The notes: generated by a model not told the origin, from the letters alone. A DNA stretch of 64,000 nucleotides from an uncultured Ruminococcus sp. (GCA_947176345.1 CAMWQI010000002.1:16286-80285); one strand, 5' to 3'; shown: positions 26,846 through 35,773, counted from the stretch's first letter. Made by a program: numbers and translations.

Positions 26846-28189
26846 TTAATCATCTGATTTTCTTCTTGTTCTTATAACAAGACCTGCTGACAAACATAGC
26901 ACACCACCTATTGAAAGTGGTACTACAGGCCACCATAACTGACCAGTCTGCGGAAGTTTTGTGCTGCTACCGCTGTTGTTTGATTTTCCGCCGGAGTTTC
27001 CTCCACTACCACTGTTGCTACCGTTACCACTGCTGACATTTGTAGTAGTAGTAGTAGTAGTTTCATTAGCAACACTTGTACTGCTTACATCTTCAGTAGA
27101 TGCAGTTGTGGTACTTGTATCTTCCTGACGGGTAGTCGTATTATTAGTTTCTGTAACCGCACCGCTTTCTACTGCATTAGTTGTTGTGGTAGTAGTACGA
27201 GTATTTACCGCACTTGCATTCGAAACATTCGTTAATGCAGTTGTTCTTGTTCGAGACACCTTATTATTATCAGACGAAACGGTAGTAGCTGTTGTTGTAG
27301 AAACGCCAGTATTGATTTGTCCCACTGAAATCGCAGTAGTTGTAGTAGTCGTTACAGTCTCAATCGGAACAGTTGTAGTGGTGAAAGGCACATCGTTATA
27401 TGAATTTTGAATACGATAGTTAGTATCATATTCAATATTTACTTCATAATTTTCCGGTGGGTTCTTTTCCATAACTATCCAGTTTGACATATCGCCACTT
27501 TCGGTCCATCTATAACGCCATCTGTTTGCCTCATTGAGTGTAACAGTCTGATAATATTCTTCGTTTTTGTAGATGTCAACTATTACATGGTCAGGACGCA
27601 TATCTAAGTGTTCTTCATCGCCGACCCATTCTTTATATACAACATGAGCACGGACTTCTCCGTTTGCCACCTCATATTCACTAAATTTAGGGTAAGCATT
27701 ATATGCCAGATTAGAATCGTCTTCCTTTAATTCAACAAGAGTTGTAGCAGGTTGATAATAGTGAGTTCCTATCTTCAGGAGTGTTCCGCTTAAAAGATAT
27801 AGTCCGGAATCAAGACCCGAAAACTGAACTTCACCACGTTCATTAGTAACGCCAGCCTGTAACGGTTGTATTCCGCTTGCTATAGCATAACTCTGAAAAG
27901 TCTGTGCAGCCTGCTGAATACGTTCAGGTGTCAGACGGCTCATATTTACCTGAATGCCTGAAAAATCACCGGTCTGAACAAAATTATTTTTGCTGGCTGT
28001 TCGCCGACCTACTTTGTAGATTTTCCAATTCATTCCGACAAGTATTGTATCATCACTAACACATACCAACGTAAGCGACCTCTCATTACTATCAGCCGAT
28101 ACATTTCTTGGAATCATCAAAGAAAGAACCGATAAAACAGTAATCATACATACAACAATGCTAAATAACTTGGATTTTTTTAAAATCAT
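26846..28189 (-). CDS. LPQTG-anchored Cna-B surface protein (ancillary/basal pilin)
   Basis: 447 residues. Signal peptide (1-32, ending VSADS), a SpaA-like segment with SGLDSGLYLLSG, a Cna-B-like domain (VYKEWVGDEEH ... VDIYKN ... WRYRWTE), then a Thr-rich stalk of about 130 residues. Next a Gly/Ser linker, KLPQTG, a membrane helix and a basic tail. The stalk resembles glycosylated wall spacers. First gene of the operon; ribosome binding site GAAAGG. Probably the minor pilin that anchors the fibre to the wall by a housekeeping sortase. Confidence 0.88.
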   Translation of the reverse strand: MILKKSKLFSIVVCMITVLSVLSLMIPRNVSADSNERSLTLVCVSDDTILVGMNWKIYKVGRRTASKNNFVQTGDFSGIQVNMSRLTPERIQQAAQTFQSYAIASGIQPLQAGVTNERGEVQFSGLDSGLYLLSGTLLKIGTHYYQPATTLVELKEDDSNLAYNAYPKFSEYEVANGEVRAHVVYKEWVGDEEHLDMRPDHVIVDIYKNEEYYQTVTLNEANRWRYRWTESGDMSNWIVMEKNPPENYEVNIEYDTNYRIQNSYNDVPFTTTTVPIETVTTTTTTAISVGQINTGVSTTTATTVSSDNNKVSRTRTTALTNVSNASAVNTRTTTTTTNAVESGAVTETNNTTTRQEDTSTTTASTEDVSSTSVANETTTTTTTNVSSGNGSNSGSGGNSGGKSNNSGSSTKLPQTGQLWWPVVPLSIGGVLCLSAGLVIRTRRKSDD

Positions 28190-28232
28190 AAAATTTCATC
28201 TGCCTTTCTTTAATTCTTTATTGGATTCTCCA

Positions 28233-28246
28233 TACCTATATAGGTA
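28233..28246. promoter_or_regulatory. 14-bp perfect palindrome upstream of pilus operon
   Basis: TACCTATATAGGTA lies 44 bp before the first pilus gene start. It is a likely operator for a dimeric regulator; the site also contains a TATATA stretch that could overlap a -10 box. No regulator gene is adjacent. Confidence 0.5.
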
Positions 28247-28405
28247 GAAGATTCCCGCTTCAAACCAGTGATACAGACACACAGGATACAGTTTTTGTTC
28301 ACTTTGTTTACTTAGAAGTGGGAGTTTTTTACAAATTTTCAGATAAATTATGAAAAATATAATCAAATTTTACAAATCCATGCTAAATAAAAAACTAATA
28401 TTTTT

Positions 28406-28630
28406 TAATATTATTTACACTATTTTCTTTATCTTTATGATATCATATTTGTTGCTTAATTTCCATATTAATTTCAAGATAAAATCTGGTAAAAATCAGT
28501 GATTACATCGGTCAATACATATGCCTTTTCGAACATCTTATTTAAACACGCACTATTTTCAATGGCATTATGATGGAACCCCAATTTTTAAAATCTGTCA
28601 ATGTTTTATAATAAAATTCATCGTTTTCTG
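28406..28630. repeat. Intergenic tandem duplication, copy 1
   Basis: Starts TAATATTATTTACAC and ends ATTCATCGTTTTCTG. It matches copy 2 over most of its first 115 bases and its last 35, with a more diverged centre. No open frame. Confidence 0.7.
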
Positions 28631-28631
28631 C

Positions 28632-28860
28632 TAATATTATTTACATCTTTTTCTTTATCTTTATAATATCATATTTGTGGCTTAATTTCTACCCTAATTT
28701 CTAGACAAAATCCAGTAAAAATCAGTGATTATATCGGTCAATGCATATGTATTGACCGATATTTTCTTAATACATACGCACTATTCTTATCAACGATTAT
28801 CATTATATCATAATTTCTCAAACTTGTCAATGTTTTATAGTAAAATTCATCATTTTTTAC
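28632..28860. repeat. Intergenic tandem duplication, copy 2
   Basis: Directly follows copy 1 with an offset of 226-229 bp. This copy has completed the half-site present in copy 1 into a perfect palindromic hairpin (28731-28762). The stretch 28190-29041 contains no supportable gene. Confidence 0.7.
28731..28762. promoter_or_regulatory. Perfect 12-bp inverted repeat
   Basis: ATATCGGTCAAT and its exact complement are separated by 8 bases. It could be an operator or a hairpin. T-rich sequence follows on the plus strand, so weak plus-strand termination is also possible. Confidence 0.5.
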
Positions 28861-29041
28861 AATTACTCACGATACAGTTTATGCAATTCGATAAAAACAA
28901 ATACATAAATGTCATAAAAAGCCTTTAATGCTAATATCTTTTAAAAAAAGTTTAGGCAATATTGTTAAATCAATAAACTGTTACTGTCAAAATATGTGAT
29001 TTTTTGACAATTATATAAGTAAAAAATATGAACTTATTTAT

Positions 29042-30445
29042 TCACTTTAACTGTGATAGTATCATTTTTTTCATACTACATAAATCGAACACATCTATAA
29101 TGTTATCATTATTAATATCACCGGCTTTCCAGTCTTTAAGAATATCTTTGCCGATAATATAATTCTGTATTGAAACAACATCTGCAATATTGAACACTCC
29201 ATCAGTGTTAACGTCTCCGGAAATCGTTTCACTGCCTTTATTTTCGGGCACAATCCAGCCACCGTCGTCAACTATAAGACATAACATTTTAATGGTATCA
29301 CCAAAATAAACGTCTTCACCATAATTCACAACTGTTTCACGTACAGCATCGTGCCATTCTGTATTGTCACCACAAGCACCGGCAATCATGAAAGGTGCTG
29401 TAAAACATAAATCATCATAATCTTCAATTGGTGTGCCGTCCAGCTTATATCCAGCTTTTATTTCGGAGGGGTCACCTTTTGTGGTTTCCGAAATGAAAGA
29501 AGTTATAGCATCAGCGAATTTTTTAGCGTCCTGATTACCATTTATAAGATAATCCATGCTTATACGCCACGGAGTACGGCAACTATTATAATAGTAGTAG
29601 CCGTCGTATTCGCTTTCAAGAAATTCAGGCGACGACGGAATAAATTTACCCGTTTCAGAATCCTTGATAATGAAATCCGGTAAAATTCCCGTTCCGTACT
29701 CATCAACTATACTATTAATAATAGCATACGTGCTGTCATAAACATTCAGCCAACGTTCATCACCCGTCACCTCAGCGAAAACCGGCATATACTGCATAAT
29801 AAAATCGGAGGCTCTTGTTGCTGAATAATCAGGATCACCGTTTGCAGTCCAATATGCCCAGTCACCTAACTGTAAAATCCAGTCTTCTTTATTGACTTCA
29901 TACTTCATAATGTCGTTTATTATATCAATTGCCGACTGCTTATAATTTATATCACCATTACTTCCCCATACGCTGTCCGCCATGAGCAATGCATAGGCTA
30001 TATCCATATCGCCGTCTGTGGCAGAGTCCGTACCAGACGAATTGACAATAGCCGAACCGTTGTCTTGTTGTTGCCACGCCATAAGATTAGGAGCTGTTTC
30101 GCTAAGGTGTGCCTTATAATAGGCATACATACCATCAAAAATTTCTTTTGCATCGTTATCATATTCCGCCATAGATGCAGTAATCAGCATACCATAGCCA
30201 TGTGCCTCCGAAACAGTAACTTCAACCCATTTATTATTGTCGGAATATGGTGTATCGCTGTACCATACATAATATTGTGTATCGTCCGTAACATATTTAT
30301 CCTGAACGATATATTTTTCTTTCCAGTAATCATAAAAATCAATCGTTTCATTTGTAAGTTTTTCCGCATTGACATATGTGCAGTCTACCATTGAAATACT
30401 TGCCAGTGCGCAAACAAATACAAGTATTTTTTTCAGGCAATTCAT
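29042..30445 (-). CDS. Dockerin-bearing family 8 glycoside hydrolase
   Basis: 467 residues. Signal peptide (1-27), then a GH8 alpha/alpha barrel with VSEAHGYGM (catalytic acid Glu, near 80) and the conserved ATDGDMDIAYAL (near 143). It ends in a type I dockerin (about 408-465) of two Ca-binding repeats (GDVNTDGVFNIADVVSIQNYI and GDINNDNIIDVFDLCSMKKMI). GH8 members cut beta-1,4-glucan, xylan or chitosan; I cannot tell which here. I start at the ATG 30445, with AGGAGG eight bases upstream. The earlier in-frame TTG is too close to that site. The protein should be secreted and plugged into a cellulosome scaffoldin. Confidence 0.92.
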   Translation of the reverse strand: MNCLKKILVFVCALASISMVDCTYVNAEKLTNETIDFYDYWKEKYIVQDKYVTDDTQYYVWYSDTPYSDNNKWVEVTVSEAHGYGMLITASMAEYDNDAKEIFDGMYAYYKAHLSETAPNLMAWQQQDNGSAIVNSSGTDSATDGDMDIAYALLMADSVWGSNGDINYKQSAIDIINDIMKYEVNKEDWILQLGDWAYWTANGDPDYSATRASDFIMQYMPVFAEVTGDERWLNVYDSTYAIINSIVDEYGTGILPDFIIKDSETGKFIPSSPEFLESEYDGYYYYNSCRTPWRISMDYLINGNQDAKKFADAITSFISETTKGDPSEIKAGYKLDGTPIEDYDDLCFTAPFMIAGACGDNTEWHDAVRETVVNYGEDVYFGDTIKMLCLIVDDGGWIVPENKGSETISGDVNTDGVFNIADVVSIQNYIIGKDILKDWKAGDINNDNIIDVFDLCSMKKMILSQLK

Positions 30446-30492
30446 AATCAAAACCTCCTGTTAATATTTTTTAGTGAATTTTTACCAAAAAC

Positions 30493-30521
30493 ATTATATC
30501 ATATTGGTTGGTTTTTGTCAA
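30493..30521 (-). promoter_or_regulatory. Promoter of dockerin-GH8
   Basis: Minus strand TTGACA (30516-30521), 17-base spacer, TATAAT (30493-30498), 48 bases before the start codon: a consensus vegetative promoter. Confidence 0.85.
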
Positions 30522-30540
30522 GATATTTTTCAAAAAATTA

Positions 30541-30569
30541 TTGACTTTTCAGAAAATATGTGTTATTAT
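30541..30569 (+). promoter_or_regulatory. Promoter of tRNA-Ala
   Basis: TTGACT (30541-30546), 17-base spacer, TATTAT (30564-30569), 26 bases before the mature tRNA 5' end. Confidence 0.7.
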
Positions 30570-30595
30570 GTAAACATAAGTGATTTTATATTTGT

Positions 30596-30671
30596 GGGGC
30601 ATTAACGCAGTTGGGAGCGTGTCACACTGGCAGTGTGGAAGTCAGGGGTTCAAGTCCCCTATGCTCCACCA
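30596..30671 (+). tRNA. tRNA-Ala (anticodon GGC)
   Basis: 76 nt with encoded CCA. Acceptor GGGGCAT pairs with ATGCTCC and includes the G3-U70 pair that marks alanine tRNA. D arm ACGC/GCGT, anticodon loop CTGGCAG, T arm AGGGG/CCCCT with TTCAAGT. Discriminator A. It is followed by a terminator. Confidence 0.93.
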
Positions 30672-30684
30672 ATAAAAAGCATAG

Positions 30685-30726
30685 AAAAACAGGCATATTT
30701 CTTTATTTGAGAATATGCCTGTTTTT
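30685..30726 (+). terminator. Terminator of tRNA-Ala
   Basis: Perfect 15-bp stem (30685-30699 with 30712-30726) then T residues. The stem core AAAAACAGGCA recurs in the tRNA-Thr terminator at 44779. Confidence 0.85.
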
Positions 30727-30790
30727 TTCTATGTTTATAAAATTTCATTGCCATATTTCTGTCGGGTAAAGTGAAGTGCATGGGGTTAGA

Positions 30791-31564
30791 TCATGTTTGA
30801 CATGTTTCAGACGAATATAAAATTGGATATGGCTTGGTTTTATCTTTGTAGTATAAATGACCATATTCATCTGACGAATAATACTTATTGTTTTCAGATA
30901 CGATTATTTTTAAATTTGGTAAACAATAATCAAAAACATTATCTCCTATAAATGTCACAGATTCCGGAATTTTTATCATTGTTAATGTTATACAATTACA
31001 AAAAGCTTTTTTTTCTATAATTTGTGTTTTCTCTGGTATAATATATGAACCCTCAAAGCCTATTGGACATTTTTTTAGAATCTCTTTATTTTTATCGAAC
31101 AAAATCCCATTTATATCTGAATAATATTCATTGTCTTTATCTACAATTATTCTTGATAAATTTAGACAGCCCCAAAAAGCATCTTCTTCTATCTTCAATA
31201 CATTTTTTTGAATTTTTACTGATGTTAAAGCACAATTCAAAAAAGCATTATTTTTTATAGTTTCCACACCATCAGGTATTTCATATAAATTGCCTAAACC
31301 CATTGGATATTTTATTAATGTTTTTCCATCTTTATCATAAAGAACGCCATCTATATCTGAATAATTTTCATTATTTTTAGATAAATTAATTTTTTGTAAC
31401 TTCAACATATAACATGCCATATCAAATAGATATCTTAAACAATCGTTATTATCTGAAATATCAATTTCTGTTACATTGGATAATGGGGCAAAATAAAGAG
31501 AATTGGGATAGAAATACCTGCCTCCTTCCCCAATGTTTTTTAATATATCATATTCCAAAACCAT
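30791..31564 (-). CDS. BspA-type leucine-rich repeat protein
   Basis: 257 residues from the ATG at 31564 (AGGAGTG eight bases upstream). At least two BspA/LRR_5-type repeats are visible: YEIPDGVETIKNNAFLNC and SYIIPEKTQIIEKKAFCNC, with YSDINGILFDK between. No signal peptide or anchor, so it is probably cytoplasmic, unlike most BspA proteins. Lysine- and asparagine-rich with higher AT than its neighbours, which may mean recent gain. The ligand is unknown. Confidence 0.8.
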   Translation of the reverse strand: MVLEYDILKNIGEGGRYFYPNSLYFAPLSNVTEIDISDNNDCLRYLFDMACYMLKLQKINLSKNNENYSDIDGVLYDKDGKTLIKYPMGLGNLYEIPDGVETIKNNAFLNCALTSVKIQKNVLKIEEDAFWGCLNLSRIIVDKDNEYYSDINGILFDKNKEILKKCPIGFEGSYIIPEKTQIIEKKAFCNCITLTMIKIPESVTFIGDNVFDYCLPNLKIIVSENNKYYSSDEYGHLYYKDKTKPYPILYSSETCQT

Positions 31565-31595
31565 TTTAATCACTCCTGATATTTTATTAATTGCT

Positions 31596-31624
31596 ATTAT
31601 AACATAATATTTCCTGTAAGTCAA
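31596..31624 (-). promoter_or_regulatory. Promoter of the LRR gene
   Basis: Minus strand TTGACT (31619-31624), 17 bases, TATAAT (31596-31601). Divergent from the promoter at 31636. Confidence 0.8.
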
Positions 31625-31635
31625 GAATTATTCTG

Positions 31636-31664
31636 TTGACTTTAAATTTTTTTCATGTTATAAT
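31636..31664 (+). promoter_or_regulatory. Promoter of the ParB-fold-like gene
   Basis: TTGACT (31636-31641), 17 bases, TATAAT (31659-31664), 25 bases before the ATG. Confidence 0.8.
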
Positions 31665-31689
31665 ACAAAAAATAAATGGAGGTCATAAT

Positions 31690-32931
31690 ATGTCAATAAA
31701 AATCTTAAATGAAATAGATGTTTCAGAATATGAATGGTGCAATTCTGCCATTATGTTCAGGGTATGGAACGGAATGGCAACTATCACACACAAGTTCGGC
31801 AAGGAAGATGAGGATTACGGTTATAATGCTCATCTGCTTATAAACGATAAACCGATATTACAAGAATATCTGCCTATTTGCCCTACCTGTACCGGATTAC
31901 TTGCCACAGGTTACGGAATAGAAAATATAGACTGTCCGGAACTTAAAGCCGTCCGAAAGTGCCTGAACAGTAACTATATTGATATAAAGCATTCCGCTGA
32001 AATGCTGAAACCTCTTTTAAATCTTCTTAAGGACGGCTATTATCTGCTTGCGGACGTTCCTCATTACCCCACAGACAGTAATGATACTTTCTTCTGGTCT
32101 GTACCAAATGAAATGACATACAATGATGCATTTTGTGATGAGTATTATAACTACGATTTCACCCGTCAGATTGTGAGTTTTCCGCAATATCTCTACCCTA
32201 CACAGTCGGCAGATATGTGCAATGAAAAACGTGTAAATGAATATGTTGAAATATTTAAAAATAGTCCAAATCCACCACGTGCTTTAGCATATCATGAATA
32301 CGGCTTTATAAGTGCATTGCTTGACGGTCATCATAAAGCTACGGCCTCCGCAATTCTCGGACAGCAAATAAACTGCCTTACTATAATCAGCATAAGCGGT
32401 TGTACTTTCGGAAAGGGTGTAAAGTATGTCAATAATGGCATAGAAATTGATAATGTCCAATTCAGTGGTATTAATGTTCCTGTACCGGCAGGAAGTCGTT
32501 ATGGTGAATATTTCCCGCATCACAAAAAAAGTACTGAAGATGTAAAAATTACAAAATATAACCTCACAGGACGTAGTTTTCCGGAGGCTGAAAAAAATGC
32601 CTCACTGCTTTATCCCGATATAAAGGAAGTTGCTGATATATATTCAGCAAAACTTGAAAAGGCTGAATTTACAGAGGAAATACTCAATAACTTTATAGAA
32701 AAAGCAGAGTATGATAAACTGGAATATTCGCTTGCTTATTTAATGGTCACCGACAGGGAAAGAGCTTATAATCTTGCCGCAAAGATAGTAAAATACTTTC
32801 CGCTTGAAAAGGCTTGGAAAACGCTTTTACAGTTTAAGGACGAAAAAACAGAACAAATTTTCATTGATTATATTGTAAGTCATGATAAAGGAAGTCTGTG
32901 TTGGGATATAGTCACTTCATATTGGGATTAG
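31690..32931 (+). CDS. Uncharacterised protein with a ParB/sulfiredoxin-like motif
   Basis: 413 residues from the ATG at 31690 (GGAGG seven bases upstream). I do not recognise a named family for the whole protein. Around residues 193-235, PPRALAYHEYGFISALLDGH, then HKATASAILGQ, resembles the ParB/Srx fold core, where LDGHHR..A is followed by a helix. That fold covers DNA-binding CTPases, nucleases, and kinases. The C-terminal 130 residues look helical with repeat-like spacing. No signal peptide. Its stop overlaps the convergent membrane protein gene by 20 bp. Function unknown. Confidence 0.65.
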   Translation: MSIKILNEIDVSEYEWCNSAIMFRVWNGMATITHKFGKEDEDYGYNAHLLINDKPILQEYLPICPTCTGLLATGYGIENIDCPELKAVRKCLNSNYIDIKHSAEMLKPLLNLLKDGYYLLADVPHYPTDSNDTFFWSVPNEMTYNDAFCDEYYNYDFTRQIVSFPQYLYPTQSADMCNEKRVNEYVEIFKNSPNPPRALAYHEYGFISALLDGHHKATASAILGQQINCLTIISISGCTFGKGVKYVNNGIEIDNVQFSGINVPVPAGSRYGEYFPHHKKSTEDVKITKYNLTGRSFPEAEKNASLLYPDIKEVADIYSAKLEKAEFTEEILNNFIEKAEYDKLEYSLAYLMVTDRERAYNLAAKIVKYFPLEKAWKTLLQFKDEKTEQIFIDYIVSHDKGSLCWDIVTSYWD

Positions 32932-33562
32932 TATGCCTTGCCCATAACTTCTTTATCCAGCCTAAGACTATTCCCACAAGCAACGCTGCTATAACCGTAC
33001 CTGCTCCGACACTGCCTAATGTATGAAGAACTATCAAACAGGTTACAAGTGATATAATAACCATGGTCACATCAAATGCAACCTTAACTTTTGAAAATTC
33101 TGTTTTCAGTGTATCGGCTACAGCCTGCATGACACCCTCACCGGCAAGTGGCATTATGTCCGCCGGAAGATACATAAATATTCCTATTGCAACAAGCACA
33201 ACACTTATTAAAATCATGCATATTCTTATAAAATAATTATCCGTTGACGGAAGATAGTCGGCAAGTGAGTTACAGAAAGTTGTAAAGTACCCGAAAACTA
33301 TTCCCACCGGCAACTGCAACAGAGATTTTAATTTAAAGTTTTTTCTTAAAATAAGTATTTGTATTAATATAAGTACACAGTGAAATAATATAGTCGCCTT
33401 GCCCATTTCGATACTCCAGCAGACAGTAAGTGTATATGGTATTGAACTTACAGGAGATACACCTAAATCGGACTTAACGGATAATGCTATACCTATTGTC
33501 ATTATGAATAATCCGACAAAATAACACACAAGACGGTTAGTAAGAGTACGTTTATTTTCCAT
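32912..33562 (-). CDS. YczE/YitT-type membrane protein
   Basis: 216 residues with about five membrane helices. It matches the YczE/YyaS/YitT group: N-terminal FIMTIGIALSVKSDLGVSP, a helix with LPVGIVFGYF, then LAGEGVMQAVA. Role in the family unknown; transport is suspected. It follows the MarR gene by 5 bp with an AAAGGA site, so the regulator probably controls it. Its 3' end overlaps the convergent plus-strand gene by 20 bp. Confidence 0.82.
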   Translation of the reverse strand: MENKRTLTNRLVCYFVGLFIMTIGIALSVKSDLGVSPVSSIPYTLTVCWSIEMGKATILFHCVLILIQILILRKNFKLKSLLQLPVGIVFGYFTTFCNSLADYLPSTDNYFIRICMILISVVLVAIGIFMYLPADIMPLAGEGVMQAVADTLKTEFSKVKVAFDVTMVIISLVTCLIVLHTLGSVGAGTVIAALLVGIVLGWIKKLWARHTNPNMK

Positions 33563-33567
33563 GATAA

Positions 33568-33987
33568 TCAGTCCTTTCCGTCAAGATTATGGCATATTTT
33601 CGTGAGAAGATTTTTAATTTCCTCAATCTCACCAGAGCTTATGCCCTCTATTGCCTGTTCGTCCGCCTGACTGAAAATATCATGCATTTTTTCACAGATT
33701 TCTTTTCCGTTTTCCGTGAGATACACAAACCATGACCGACGGTTACCGTTTTTCTGTCGGCGTTCGATTAATCCTTTCTGCTCCATTCTCAAAAGAATAC
33801 TGCCAAGTGTTGCCGGTTCTATCTCACAGTAACCGGCTATTGTTTTCTGGTCACTGCCCTCATGTTCATAGAGATAGTCAAGAATTTTCGGCTGTCCGGA
33901 CGTGAGACCGATTTTTTGTGCCTCTGAATAAATTTTCCTTTGCATGACGGAATGTGATTTCATTAATAAATAGTGCAGACTTTCCAT
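33568..33987 (-). CDS. MarR-family transcriptional regulator
   Basis: 139 residues. Winged helix-turn-helix typical of MarR: LTSGQPKILDYLYEHEGSDQ, TIAGYCEIEPATLGSILLRM, then GLIERRQ and the wing GNRRSWFVYLTENGKE. It usually represses its own operon until a ligand binds. AGGAGG precedes the ATG. The promoter overlaps an inverted repeat, supporting autoregulation of itself and the downstream membrane protein. Confidence 0.93.
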   Translation of the reverse strand: MESLHYLLMKSHSVMQRKIYSEAQKIGLTSGQPKILDYLYEHEGSDQKTIAGYCEIEPATLGSILLRMEQKGLIERRQKNGNRRSWFVYLTENGKEICEKMHDIFSQADEQAIEGISSGEIEEIKNLLTKICHNLDGKD

Positions 33988-34003
33988 AAAATGCCTCCTA
34001 AAT

Positions 34004-34060
34004 AATAAGAATTGTTATAATAATCATTCTTATTATAATACTTATTAATGTATTTGTCAA
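34004..34060 (-). promoter_or_regulatory. MarR promoter with overlapping operator
   Basis: Minus strand TTGACA (34055-34060), 17-base spacer, TATAAT (34032-34037): full consensus. The inverted repeat AATAAGAAT (34004-34012) with ATTCTTATT (34026-34034) overlaps the -10 box and the start point, as expected of a MarR operator. Confidence 0.82.
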
Positions 34061-34063
34061 GAG

Positions 34064-34420
34064 TTATTTTACAGAAATTTTCCAGTAATAACGGCGGTTC
34101 GATTCAGGAAAATCATCAAGGATATAATGTTCAGGGTCATAGAAAGTCCCGTCATAGTAAAGTGACCAGTGCCAACAACGTGGAGTTTCCAGACTTAACA
34201 GGCATAACTTCGGCAAATCTTCCTTATTCTGCGCTGAACATCTTATATCAGAAATTTCAAAACCGAAATTTCTTAAAGTCTGTTTCATTTCCTTGAGTGT
34301 AGTTTCCTTTTCATTATCAAGATATTCAATAATTTCATTTACAGTTTTTCCAAGTATCATGGCAAGTACAGCCTGTCCACACTGTAAGTCTGTGGGTTCG
34401 TGTATGTAGTTTATATTCAT
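34064..34420 (-). CDS. C39-like papain-fold cysteine peptidase
   Basis: 118 residues from the ATG at 34420 (AAGGAGG nine bases upstream). Conserved points of the C39/BtrH-N group: Cys in DLQCGQAVLAMILG, the histidine in CWHWSLYYDG and an aspartate in TFYDPEHY. It lacks the transporter fused to bacteriocin C39 peptidases, and has no signal peptide, so it acts alone in the cytoplasm or is a non-classical enzyme. Its gene ends inside the MarR promoter region. Substrate unknown. Confidence 0.7.
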   Translation of the reverse strand: MNINYIHEPTDLQCGQAVLAMILGKTVNEIIEYLDNEKETTLKEMKQTLRNFGFEISDIRCSAQNKEDLPKLCLLSLETPRCWHWSLYYDGTFYDPEHYILDDFPESNRRYYWKISVK

Positions 34421-34524
34421 TTTCAAAACCTCCTTAAAATAAAAATATAATAGCATATATCAGTGCAGAAGTCAACATATTATTGTACAACATGACAATT
34501 ATATAATTTTTTTGTCGTTTATGC

Positions 34525-34553
34525 TTGACAATGTGAAATTTATGTGATAAAAT
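34525..34553 (+). promoter_or_regulatory. Promoter of zinc-ribbon membrane protein
   Basis: TTGACA (34525-34530), 17 bases, TAAAAT (34548-34553), 35 bases before the start. Confidence 0.78.
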
Positions 34554-34588
34554 GATAAAAAACATTTTTTTACAGGAGGAGTTTATAT

Positions 34589-35266
34589 ATGGCATTTTGT
34601 TCAAAGTGTGGAAAAGAAATTCCAGATGGTGCAGTGTGTGATTGTCAAAGTGATAATAGTGTTTATCCGTCACCAGTGGTGGAAAATATCAAAAGTAAAA
34701 GTGCTGTAAATAAGGGATTTATAGTGATAGGTGCAGGATTGCTGGCGGTAATTGTTATAATTGCACTTATTGTTTCATCGCTCAGTGGTGGCTACAAAAA
34801 ACCTTTGAAAAATTACATCAAGGCTATAAATAAGTGCGATACAGCAAAAATGCTTTCTGTTACAGTTCCTAAAAGCAAAATGAAAGAACTTAAAAAAGAA
34901 ATGAAAGACAGCATTATTGACTATGATGCTTTCCTTGACAAAATGGACGATACGTTAGAAGATGCAATGGAAGAACTTGAAGACGATTATGGAAAGAATG
35001 TTAAGCTTTCTGCAAAAATCGTTGATAAGAAAAAGGTAAAAGGCAATGACCTTGACGAAATCAAGGAAGATTATGAAGATGAATATGATGCTGAAATAAA
35101 AAAGGCTTATAAAGTTAAAGTTGAAATGACTATCAAAGGTAAAGATGACAAGGACACAAAAGACGTTTCCATTTATGTCGTAAAAGTAAAGGGCGACGAC
35201 TGGAAACTATATGACTATGACAATGAAATGACCATTGGTAACTCTTTTGCTATGTCACTTTTCTGA
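34589..35266 (+). CDS. Zinc-ribbon, single-pass membrane protein
   Basis: 225 residues. N-terminal zinc ribbon with CSKCGKEIPDGAVCDC (two Cys pairs), one membrane helix (about 46-65), then an acidic, lysine-rich outer domain (70-220). Such zinc-ribbon plus helix proteins are frequent in this group of bacteria, but I cannot name a function. The outer domain has a charged helical centre (KELKKEMKDSIIDYD) and a terminal beta-strand segment. Strong AGGAGG before the ATG; a terminator follows. Confidence 0.75.
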   Translation: MAFCSKCGKEIPDGAVCDCQSDNSVYPSPVVENIKSKSAVNKGFIVIGAGLLAVIVIIALIVSSLSGGYKKPLKNYIKAINKCDTAKMLSVTVPKSKMKELKKEMKDSIIDYDAFLDKMDDTLEDAMEELEDDYGKNVKLSAKIVDKKKVKGNDLDEIKEDYEDEYDAEIKKAYKVKVEMTIKGKDDKDTKDVSIYVVKVKGDDWKLYDYDNEMTIGNSFAMSLF

Positions 35267-35271
35267 AAATA

Positions 35272-35301
35272 AAAATGCTGTCCGTAAAAAGACAGCATTT
35301 T
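35272..35301. terminator. Bidirectional terminator
   Basis: Perfect 11-bp stem (35272-35282 with 35291-35301), with T residues on the plus side and on the minus side; shared by the zinc-ribbon gene and fur. Confidence 0.82.
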
Positions 35302-35302
35302 G

Positions 35303-35716
35303 TTATTTTTCTGCACAATCGGAACATTTCCCATAGAAAACAGTCTGTGATGGGTCAACTTGAAAACCATGATGCTCAAATATATGACGGTCTATACCGG
35401 AAAGACGTTCGCAGTTAAGATGAATAAGTTTTCCGCATATGGTACATTTCAGGTGGAAATGCTCATGACAATCGCTGTCATTTTCTATGTATTGATAACA
35501 AGCACCTGTTTTGCCGTCAAAATTATACCGCCTTACCGTGCCGGAGTCAATCAGCTTGTCAAGCTGTCTGTATATTGTGGCTGTTCCTACCGGTGTACCT
35601 TCTGCCGTAAGGAAAGCACTTATTTCCTGTACATTTGTATGTTTTTCTTTATTCCTCACAAGATAATCAAGAATTTTTTCTTTCTGTCTTGTTTTATATC
35701 CGGAATCATTTTTCAT
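35303..35716 (-). CDS. Fur-family metalloregulator
   Basis: 137 residues. Winged helix with GTATIYRQLDKL, then metal ligands in HEHFHLKCTICGK and a second Cys pair CSDC at the C-terminus. Could be iron (Fur), zinc (Zur) or peroxide (PerR) sensing; the residues visible do not settle which. A single-gene transcript with a consensus promoter (35745-35773). Confidence 0.93.
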   Translation of the reverse strand: MKNDSGYKTRQKEKILDYLVRNKEKHTNVQEISAFLTAEGTPVGTATIYRQLDKLIDSGTVRRYNFDGKTGACYQYIENDSDCHEHFHLKCTICGKLIHLNCERLSGIDRHIFEHHGFQVDPSQTVFYGKCSDCAEK

Positions 35717-35744
35717 ATCTGCCTCCGAAACTCATTATATTTTA

Positions 35745-35773
35745 ATTTTAACATATTATTGCGGATTTGTCAA
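35745..35773 (-). promoter_or_regulatory. Promoter of the fur gene
   Basis: Minus strand TTGACA (35768-35773), 17 bases, TAAAAT (35745-35750). The leader and -10 region are A/T-rich with TTAAAATTAAAATATAAT-like sequence, which may hold a self-operator. Confidence 0.78.

Noticed and set aside
28725..28928. 67-codon frame between pilus operon and GH8
   Set aside because: Lies in the duplicated AT-rich region and has no site or likeness.
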